DNA from: Companilactobacillus crustorum JCM 15951
GTDB lineage: Bacteria; Bacillota; Bacilli; Lactobacillales; Lactobacillaceae
Assembly: GCF_001434585.1 (NCBI RefSeq)
Contig: NZ_AZDB01000012.1
Location: 1 to 51,209, forward strand
Length of the DNA: 51,209 bases
Direction: 5' to 3'
A program made the position numbers and the translations under genes. A model generated the notes under the pieces. The model searched no databases, was not told where the DNA came from, and saw only the letters and a list, made by a program, of their open reading frames with translations. How positions within the stretch are numbered: position 1 is the stretch's first letter; each line of letters starts with the position of its first letter. Of the stretch, positions 44,158-51,209 are shown piece after piece.

Positions 44158-45438
44158 TTGCAAAAACAACGGTTTTTTCGAGTCAGTTTAGGATGGCAAA
44201 TTATTATTGGTTTGATCCTAGGTATTATTTTAGGGCAGATTTTTTATCAGAATAAGGCTGCTATTCAGGTAATGCAGAACATTGGAACCATGTTTATCTC
44301 TATGATCCAAATGATTGTTTTACCAATTGTTATATCTTGTTTGACAGTTGGGATTGCCAATATGGGCGATATTAAAAAGCTCGGTCGAATTGGATTAAAA
44401 ACTTTAATATATTTTGAAATTATGACAACATTAGCGATTATTATTGGTATTATCGTTGCTAATGTTACCCACCCAGGTACATATATTGACATTCATAGTC
44501 TAAAAGGTTCGGATATTAGCCAATATACTGCTACCGCTAAAACGGCAAAACATTCGGGTATTTGGTCAATTCTGATGAGCATCATTCCTACCAACATCTT
44601 TGCTTCGCTTGGTAAGGGCGATATGTTGCCAATCATTTTCTTCTCAGTTCTATTTGGTTTAGGAACAGCTTCAATTGGTAAACAGGGGAAAATTATCACC
44701 GATACTTTGAATGCTGTTGCTAACGTAATGTTCAAGGTTACTAATTGGGTAATGCGTTTAGCTCCAATTGGTGTCTGTGCTTTGATTGGTGTTACTGTTG
44801 GCGAGATGGGCTTTAATTCACTGAAACCGTTGGCGCTATTTATTGTAATAGCTTATGCAACTATGGCATTTTTTGTTTTTGTCGTGATGGCTGCCGTCGG
44901 ACATTTATTCCATGTTAGATTCTATGAAATGTTTAGAATTATTGAAAATGAAGTTACTTTAGCTTTTACAACCGCAAGTTCTGAAGCAGCTTTGCCAAAG
45001 ATGATGGAAAAAATGCAAAAGTATGGTTCCTCAAAGGGAATCGTTTCCTTTGTTATTCCTACTGGATATACATTTAATCTTGATGGATCAGCTATTTATC
45101 AATCTTTAGCAGCACTATTTTTGGCTCAAGCTTATAATATTCACTTAACTCTAGGGCAACAAATTACCCTTGTAGTTGTATTGATGTTAACATCTAAGGG
45201 GATGGCCGGAGTACCCGGAGCATCATTCGTTGTGCTACTAGCCACAGTATCGACAATTGGTGTGCCAATGCAAGGATTAACCTTCATTGCTGGGATTGAC
45301 CGTCTTGTAGATATGGGACGTACTGCCGTTAACGTTGTCGGAAATTCACTTGCTACAGTTATTATTGCTAAGAGTGAACATGAATTTGATGAAGATAAAC
45401 GTGAGAAGTATGTTGCATCCTACAAACGTGGAGAATAA
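44158..45438 (+). CDS. Dicarboxylate/amino acid:cation symporter (DAACS)
   Basis: A 426-aa membrane transporter of the glutamate/aspartate/dicarboxylate family (GltP/GltT/DctA). The signature elements are the serine-rich re-entrant loop TTASSEAALPKMM, the TM7 segment PTGYTFNLDGSAIY, and the second hairpin SKGMAGVPGASFVVL. Eight TM segments plus two hairpins are expected from the pattern. The start is TTG 44158, with AAGGGGAC upstream. Substrate is probably glutamate or aspartate with protons or sodium; C4-dicarboxylates are possible. It is a single-gene unit in a 240-bp-preceded locus and shares a terminator with the opposing CPBP gene. Confidence 0.92.
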   Translation: MQKQRFFRVSLGWQIIIGLILGIILGQIFYQNKAAIQVMQNIGTMFISMIQMIVLPIVISCLTVGIANMGDIKKLGRIGLKTLIYFEIMTTLAIIIGIIVANVTHPGTYIDIHSLKGSDISQYTATAKTAKHSGIWSILMSIIPTNIFASLGKGDMLPIIFFSVLFGLGTASIGKQGKIITDTLNAVANVMFKVTNWVMRLAPIGVCALIGVTVGEMGFNSLKPLALFIVIAYATMAFFVFVVMAAVGHLFHVRFYEMFRIIENEVTLAFTTASSEAALPKMMEKMQKYGSSKGIVSFVIPTGYTFNLDGSAIYQSLAALFLAQAYNIHLTLGQQITLVVVLMLTSKGMAGVPGASFVVLLATVSTIGVPMQGLTFIAGIDRLVDMGRTAVNVVGNSLATVIIAKSEHEFDEDKREKYVASYKRGE

Positions 45439-45480
45439 AAATCTCTACATGTAGTAAAAAAACAAACTATTTAAACACAC

Positions 45481-45517
45481 AGAAATAGCCTACCGAATTT
45501 GGTAGGCTATTTTTTCT
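45481..45517. terminator. Bidirectional intrinsic terminator
   Basis: AGAAATAGCCTACC (45481-45494), six-base loop, GGTAGGCTATTTTTTCT (45501-45517). It lies between convergent genes. Confidence 0.92.
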
Positions 45518-45535
45518 GTTCAGCGAAAATATTAA

Positions 45536-46162
45536 TTACATTATTCCCATGGTTAAAACAAAGGCATTCATAATGATATGACTGCCGGCACTGACATAAA
45601 TGTTCTTCGACTTGTAATAAATAAATGAGAACCAAAGCCCCATTGCTACATAAACTAAAAATCTTGTATCTTGATGCATAAAAGCAAATAAGCAAGCAGA
45701 GATAATAGCGGCCAGATAAACATTCATCGGTTTGATCAAGTTAGCGAAGAAAACGCGTCTAAAAATAATTTCTTCCATGATAGGGGCAGCAATCATCACG
45801 TAAAGAAAATAATAAGGGTATTCTTTGACCATCAACAATAATCCGATAGTATTTTGTGAACTGGTACTAGCATGAAAAATCAATTTATCAGCGAAACCGA
45901 TGACATATTGAAGTACAACCGCACCAACAGTTCCTAAGATAATCCATTGTAAATCATGATTTAAATTAGATTTTTTTTCAAAACTATTAGGTCCACTTAG
46001 TTTAACTAAGTAGATCATAATGCCAGTAGCTACGATTGCTCCGACGGTGATTGTCAAAAAGTAGGCTGAGCCCGTGATTGACATCATTGAGAGAATAGTT
46101 CCTAATGACAATAGCAAAATATAAGTAAGCAACGTGAAGAACTGATTTTTTTGGTAAGACAT
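45536..46162 (-). CDS. CPBP family intramembrane metalloprotease (YdiL-like)
   Basis: A 208-aa polytopic protein with all three CPBP motifs: EEIIFR (130-135), FAFMH (F159-H163) and HIIMN (H195-N199), so the predicted glutamate-protease active site is intact. ATG 46162 follows TTAGGAGGAATC; a longer upstream start would lack this site. It is divergent from groES, exactly as ydiL sits next to groESL in B. subtilis, so it is likely the YdiL orthologue. It differs from the CPBP protein at 227-961 and is not a recent duplicate. Substrate unknown. Confidence 0.9.
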   Translation of the reverse strand: MSYQKNQFFTLLTYILLLSLGTILSMMSITGSAYFLTITVGAIVATGIMIYLVKLSGPNSFEKKSNLNHDLQWIILGTVGAVVLQYVIGFADKLIFHASTSSQNTIGLLLMVKEYPYYFLYVMIAAPIMEEIIFRRVFFANLIKPMNVYLAAIISACLFAFMHQDTRFLVYVAMGLWFSFIYYKSKNIYVSAGSHIIMNAFVLTMGIM

Positions 46163-46192
46163 GATTCCTCCTAAATTTTTAAAGGTAAATAC

Positions 46193-46220
46193 TTGCAACT
46201 TCACAATATAATGTTAATAT
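46193..46220 (+). promoter_or_regulatory. Predicted groESL promoter
   Basis: TTGCAA (46193-46198), 16-nt spacer, TAATAT (46215-46220), just upstream of the CIRCE element. Confidence 0.5.
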
Positions 46221-46231
46221 AAAACTTGTGA

Positions 46232-46258
46232 TTAGCACAAGAGATGATTGAGTGCTAA
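46232..46258 (+). promoter_or_regulatory. CIRCE operator (HrcA binding site)
   Basis: TTAGCACAA (46232-46240), nine bases, GAGTGCTAA (46250-46258). The right half is the perfect consensus; the left half departs from TTAGCACTC in its last two bases. Position between the promoter and groES predicts repression by HrcA, relieved by heat. Confidence 0.93.
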
Positions 46259-46303
46259 ATAAATTAAAAAAACAAAGAATTACTAATATTGGAGGTATTT
46301 AAA

Positions 46304-46588
46304 TTGTTAAAACCACTTGGAGATAGAGTCATTGTAACAGTCGATAAAGAAGAAGAAAAGACAGTTGGTGGCATTGTTTTAGCAAACAACGCTAAGGAAA
46401 AGCCACAAACAGCTGAAGTTGTTGCTGTAGGTGATGGTTTAGTTGCTGATAACGGTACTAAATTACCTATGAACGTTAAAAAGGGTGACAAAGTTCTTTT
46501 TGACAAGTATTCAGGCTCAACAGTTAAGTATGAAGACAATGAATATTTAATCCTTCATGAAAAAGATATCATGGCAATCGTTGACTAA
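46304..46588 (+). CDS. groES: Co-chaperonin GroES
   Basis: The 94-aa lid of the GroEL chamber. It begins [13 protein letters not shown] and has the mobile loop near [17 protein letters not shown]. The start is TTG 46304, seven bases after GGAGG; an upstream in-frame TTG at 46289 overlaps the ribosome binding site and would give a non-family N-terminus. First gene of the CIRCE-controlled groESL operon. Confidence 0.96.
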   Translation: MLKPLGDRVIVTVDKEEEKTVGGIVLANNAKEKPQTAEVVAVGDGLVADNGTKLPMNVKKGDKVLFDKYSGSTVKYEDNEYLILHEKDIMAIVD

Positions 46589-46637
46589 TTAAAATTTAAA
46601 AAAATAGAATTACAAATATTAAATTAATGGAGTGTGA

Positions 46638-48275
<1,638 letters not shown>

Positions 48276-48296
48276 TTTACCTAAATAAGAATATTG

Positions 48297-48331
48297 AACG
48301 CAGAACAAATTTTGTTCTGCGTTTTTTTTGT
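48297..48331 (+). terminator. Terminator of groESL
   Basis: AACGCAGAACAAA pairs with TTTGTTCTGCGTT (48297-48322), followed by T8. Confidence 0.93.
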
Positions 48332-48395
48332 TTCCTATCTGTCGCCTAAAAGTATAGAATTATTGATTAGCAGATAAATAGAAGAGAGAGTCAGA

Positions 48396-48959
48396 ATGGA
48401 AAGTATAGGATTTGGTCGAAAAATAAATTATGTACCAATGGCAATCAGTTTGGCAGTTGGAATAATTGTTGGGTTAATAACATTGATATTTACGCATGCT
48501 GCCCTGTTGGCAGTTATTTTAGGGGTTACTGGGTTAGTAGTAAGTGCATTGCTTTTTGCTCAAAGCATGTCCGATTTTTACGGTCATTGGGAAATTAACG
48601 ATAAGGAAATTAAAGCTCGCAATTATCAAAATTTTGCAGTGAGATTTCAAACGGTTTTGATTCCTTTTATTGAAGATGAAGTAAAGATCAAGTATTCCGA
48701 TATTAAGGCGTTAACAGTGGTTGTAGGCAAAAATATGAATGCTCCAGCTAATATACTAGGGGGATCATTTTATGCTCCTAAGAAGATTATGTTCCATTTG
48801 CCAACACCTTATTATTTGAACTTGAAATTAAAAGACGGTCGAGAGGTCAATTTAGACTTATCAGTTGACTGGGATGATAGTGAAACGATTGAATATATAA
48901 TTGCACTTATTTGTTCAGAAGCTGAAATTGGTGCGGAGATTGTTAAACAGGAAAATTAA
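48396..48959 (+). CDS. Two-TM membrane protein with YGHW domain, paralogue of 6883
   Basis: A 187-aa protein with two membrane segments (about residues 14-32 and 35-55), then a cytoplasmic domain that begins FYGHWEINDKEI and contains VKIKYSDIKAL and LNLKLKDGREVNLDLS. It shares the architecture and the YGHW-I-DK, V..(F/Y)..I and LKL.DG..V.LDLS positions with the protein at 6883-7410. It carries an extra ~15-residue insertion (APANILGGSFYAPKK) between the middle strands. Function unknown; a membrane-tethered PH-like domain is a reasonable guess. It has an AGAGAG site before ATG 48396 and its own terminator. Confidence 0.72.
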   Translation: MESIGFGRKINYVPMAISLAVGIIVGLITLIFTHAALLAVILGVTGLVVSALLFAQSMSDFYGHWEINDKEIKARNYQNFAVRFQTVLIPFIEDEVKIKYSDIKALTVVVGKNMNAPANILGGSFYAPKKIMFHLPTPYYLNLKLKDGREVNLDLSVDWDDSETIEYIIALICSEAEIGAEIVKQEN

Positions 48960-48972
48960 ATAAAGAAAGTAT

Positions 48973-49010
48973 AAAAATGCTAGTAGGAATTAAGGCCTAC
49001 TAGCATTTTT
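48973..49010 (+). terminator. Intrinsic terminator
   Basis: AAAAATGCTAGTAGG (48973-48987) pairs with CCTACTAGCATTTTT (48996-49010). Confidence 0.92.
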
Positions 49011-49016
49011 ATGTTT

Positions 49017-49407
49017 GGTTCTATACTTTTTGGTATTGATGAATAATCAATACCAGTTTTTTTGTCTTTAGAAAATAAAAAAAGAACATTACTGTTCTCA
49101 TGTTAAGATTTAAGCGACCAAACCCAATCAAACATGGAGGAAACCAATAATGTCCCAAGACAATTCTATACTATGTGCACTTGATATAAAAGACAATAAC
49201 ATGAGAAACATTTCAGTTAAGGACGCTACGATTAAAAATCGTGGCGTTATAAAACATATAAAAATCGTAAGGGCTGATTTAACTTATAAACTGTACAGAT
49301 GTCCTCAATGCGGTTTAAATTCATTAGTCAAAAATGGGAAAAGAAAAACTAATGCCAGACTGGCGAGTTTTAACGGTATTGAATATCATTTGGTACTCAA
49401 TAATTAA
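49017..49407 (+). mobile_element. ISL3-family insertion sequence remnant
   Basis: The left end appears to be GGTTCTATACTTTTTGG at 49017-49033, followed by a perfect 10-bp hairpin TGGTATTGAT/ATCAATACCA (49031-49040 with 49046-49055). Downstream is the N-terminal part of an ISL3-type transposase. No matching right inverted repeat or transposase core was seen before the MerR gene at 49,461, so the element is truncated. The inverted-repeat call is tentative. Confidence 0.55.
49150..49407 (+). pseudogene. ISL3 family transposase, N-terminal fragment
   Basis: An 85-aa frame starting MSQDNSILCALDIKD and carrying KLYRCPQCGLNSLVKNGKRK, the N-terminal CxxC zinc-ribbon portion typical of ISL3-family transposases (full length about 400-430 aa). 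The frame ends with a stop after EYHLVLNN and nothing downstream encodes the DDE domain. A strong ribosome binding site (GGAGGAAACC) precedes ATG 49150. A small protein could be made, but it is most simply a relic of the truncated element at 49,017-49,407. Confidence 0.75.
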
Positions 49408-49460
49408 GGTATTTTTTTCTGAGATTGAATAAAAACTATTATGAGAAGGAAATGAACTTT

Positions 49461-50273
49461 ATGGATCAATTATTTACTATCGGACAGTTAGCAAAATTGT
49501 TTAATACCAAGGTTCCAACGCTGCGTTATTACGATGAAGTTGGTCTTTTAAAACCGGCTAGAGTTGACCCACAGACACATTATCGTTATTACACAACAGA
49601 ACAGTTTGAAAGATTGAATGTCATCACTTATTTAAGGACACTTGATCTACCACTTGATGCAATTCGTGATTTTTTCGAGGCTCGTGATACCTCTAAATTG
49701 GAGGCAATGCTGCGAGAACAAAAGTCACAAGTTAAAAAACAAATTACAATTTTAGAAAATATTGAACAAATAATCGATGCTCGATTGACTCAAGTAGAGG
49801 ATGCTATGCACAGTTCTTTGGAAAAAATCGAGATTATAAAATTACCAGCTATACCGATTATTTCTTTGAGGGAAAACTATCGGTCAAATGAAGATATTGA
49901 ATTTCCAATTTCTATCTTGCGTCAACGATATGATGTGAATAAGAATATATTCTTAGGTAAAGTCGCCTTAACTATTTCTCAAAAAAGGTTACAGAATTAT
50001 AAGTTTGATGAATATACCAGTTTATTATTAATTTTAGAACCGGGCGATAATAATCAAACAAACGAGTATTTACAAGCAGGCAGGTATTTAAGAATTAGAT
50101 TTCATGGAACTCATGATACTGCTCCAGTGCAGTATCAAAAATTGATTGATTATTGTTCAGACCATCATTATCAAGTCGTTGGAGATGCGGTGGAAACAAC
50201 GTTGATTGATTACGGTATTACGGATGATTTATCTAAATATGTCACTGAAATAAGAATTCCTATAGCAGATTAA
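49461..50273 (+). CDS. MerR family regulator with GyrI-like effector domain
   Basis: A 270-aa regulator with an N-terminal MerR winged HTH (FTIGQLAKLFNTKVPTLRYY and GLLKPARVD), a long helix for dimerisation (about 80-120), and a C-terminal GyrI-like ligand-binding domain like that of BmrR, which senses hydrophobic cations or drugs. ATG 49461 is preferred because AAGGAA lies nine bases upstream; the ATG at 49452 is too close to it. The gene is followed by a promoter with the MerR-type 19-bp spacer and palindrome (50,284-50,314) in front of the DUF554 gene, its likely target. Confidence 0.92.
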   Translation: MDQLFTIGQLAKLFNTKVPTLRYYDEVGLLKPARVDPQTHYRYYTTEQFERLNVITYLRTLDLPLDAIRDFFEARDTSKLEAMLREQKSQVKKQITILENIEQIIDARLTQVEDAMHSSLEKIEIIKLPAIPIISLRENYRSNEDIEFPISILRQRYDVNKNIFLGKVALTISQKRLQNYKFDEYTSLLLILEPGDNNQTNEYLQAGRYLRIRFHGTHDTAPVQYQKLIDYCSDHHYQVVGDAVETTLIDYGITDDLSKYVTEIRIPIAD

Positions 50274-50283
50274 TAAAATAATA

Positions 50284-50314
50284 TTGACCCTCTAGTCACT
50301 AGAGAGTTTATAAT
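50284..50314 (+). promoter_or_regulatory. MerR-type promoter with 19-bp spacer and palindromic operator
   Basis: TTGACC (50284-50289), a 19-bp spacer, TATAAT (50309-50314). The spacer contains the perfect inverted repeat CTCTAGT-C-ACTAGAG (50290-50304). Over-long spacers filled by a palindrome are the hallmark of promoters activated by MerR-family proteins, which untwist the DNA. The adjacent MerR gene is the likely regulator. Confidence 0.8.
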
Positions 50315-50350
50315 TTAAAATTAACATCTTTATTAATTAGGGGGAATCTT

Positions 50351-51042
50351 ATGATAGGGACAATCTTTAACGTCTGTATGATTTTGGTAGGAAGTACAGT
50401 CGGGAGTTATTTTAAAAAGGGAATTAAACCTGCGTATAATGAGATCCTAATGCAGGCTCTAGGAATGGTTGCCATGATGGTTGGAATCAATGCTGTAGTG
50501 CAACATATGCCAAAGAGTCATTATCCAGTACTGTTTATCGTCAGTTTGGCTGTCGGAGGATTATTGGGACAATGGTTAGATTTAGAGAAACATTTTGATA
50601 ACTTAGTTAATAAATTTTCTAAGCCTAAGGCCGATGGCAATAATTTAGCTGAAGGATTGGCAACGGCTGTGTTGTTATACTGTATCGGATCATTGTCGAT
50701 ATTGGGACCAATTCAAGCGGCCTTGAATAAGGACTACACATTCTTGTTTACTAATGGGATGTTAGATGGAATTACTTCTATTGTATTGGCATCAACTTTT
50801 GGAATAGGGATGGCCTTAGCTGCTGTGGCAGTTTTATGTTGGCAAGGCAGTATCTATTTGATAGCTATGTTGCTGCAGAATTCAATTAATACTAATATGA
50901 TTACCGAGTTAACTATTGTTGGGGGATTTTGATTTTTGCCTCTGGTTTAGGATTGTTGAATATCAAGAAGATTAAAGTTTTGAATATGTTGCCATCGCTG
51001 TTGGTACCGATTGTGGTCATTGCAGTTTTACAATTATTTTAA
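50351..51042 (+). pseudogene. DUF554 membrane protein, frameshifted near the C-terminus
   Basis: The first 193 codons encode a DUF554-type (YdfK-like) polytopic membrane protein beginning MIGTIFNVCMILVGSTVGSY with six or so hydrophobic segments. After the G5 run at 50921-50925 the frame stops at once (TGA 50930-50932). With one additional G it would continue ILIFASGLGLLNIKKIKVLN and MLPSLLVPIVVIAVLQLF to TAA at 51040-51042, giving the normal ~230-aa family length and the last membrane segment. It is therefore a one-base deletion in a homopolymer: a real mutation or a sequencing error. ATG 50351 follows TAGGGGG. It is preceded by a MerR-type promoter. Function of DUF554 is not established; a transporter is assumed. 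Confidence 0.8.
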
Positions 51043-51047
51043 AAAGC

Positions 51048-51080
51048 AAAAAGATCAGTCATTCTGTCTGGTCTTTTTTT
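51048..51080 (+). terminator. Intrinsic terminator after DUF554 gene
   Basis: AAAAAGATCAG (51048-51058) pairs with CTGGTCTTTTT (51068-51078), T run. The remaining 130 bases to the window end are AT-rich with no gene that I can see. Confidence 0.85.
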
Positions 51081-51209
51081 ATAAGTTCATGTTATTTATG
51101 GAAATAAAAGTTATTAATAATTGGAACTAAATATTAATAGTTTTATAATATAAATGGGTTATTAGATATAAAAATAAATGAAATTGGTAGATTGCAAATT
51201 TAATCCGAA

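Noticed and set aside
49083-49098. AGAACATTACTGTTCT as an operator or terminator
   Set aside because: A five-base-pair stem without T run, within the IS remnant; too short to interpret.

Overview
The window is a low-GC Firmicutes chromosome segment, almost certainly from the Lactobacillaceae. The evidence is an AT-rich base composition, strong GGAGG ribosome binding sites, frequent TTG starts, the lactic-acid-bacterial peptidases PepX and PepC, an ECF folate transporter S component under a THF riboswitch, and a Kup K+ transporter. A member of the Companilactobacillus group is plausible, but that is my inference from overall gene style and no marker here proves it.

Layout. 1-7,470 is mostly accessory: a CPBP protease, a frameshifted DUF5067 protein, a cation-efflux gene with an in-frame stop, a phosphoglycerate mutase, a GRP sugar transporter, a HAD phosphatase flanked by two copies (one broken) of an unknown ~95-aa protein, and a two-TM membrane protein. 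7,481-14,712 lies on the minus strand: kup, pepX and a GNAT-rpiA-pepC operon. 14,844-26,562 is the conserved information-processing block dut-radA-yacL-gltX-cysS-mrnC-rlmB-sigH-rpmG-secE-nusG-rplKA-rplJL. It carries a rod-shaped RNA candidate between gltX and cysS, two ribosomal protein L1 sites and an L10 leader. 26,587-35,332 is the conserved block rsmC-like, tadA, SRP RNA, dnaX-ebfC-recR-yaaL, tmk-darA-holB-yabA-rsmI and an acyl-ACP thioesterase. 35,397-43,916 holds the THF riboswitch with folT, then tsaB-rimI-tsaD, an uncharacterised gene, a DUF368 lipid-carrier translocase, an ABC-F ATPase, rex and manA. 44,158-48,330 holds a dicarboxylate/glutamate symporter, a YdiL-like CPBP protease and groES-groEL under a CIRCE operator. 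48,396-51,209 is accessory again: a paralogue of the 6,883 membrane protein, an ISL3 transposase remnant, and a MerR regulator followed by a MerR-type promoter driving a frameshifted DUF554 gene.

How the genes work together. The core combines translation (aminoacyl-tRNA synthetases, ribosomal proteins, rRNA and tRNA modification, the t6A pathway), DNA replication and repair (dnaX, holB, yabA, recR, radA, tmk, dut) and protein quality control (groESL, the CPBP proteases). The gene order follows the Bacillus subtilis blocks radA-to-rplL, tadA-to-rsmI and tsaB-to-groEL, with yacP, tsaE and rpoBC missing from their usual places.

The most interesting items are the gltX-cysS rod RNA, the MerR/19-bp-spacer promoter/DUF554 module, the duplicated L1 operators, two families of uncharacterised paralogous proteins, and four disrupted genes, all near the window edges. 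Two of the four are broken in homopolymer runs and could be sequencing errors. I did not see a CRISPR array, prophage, or recognisable new defence or biosynthetic system.
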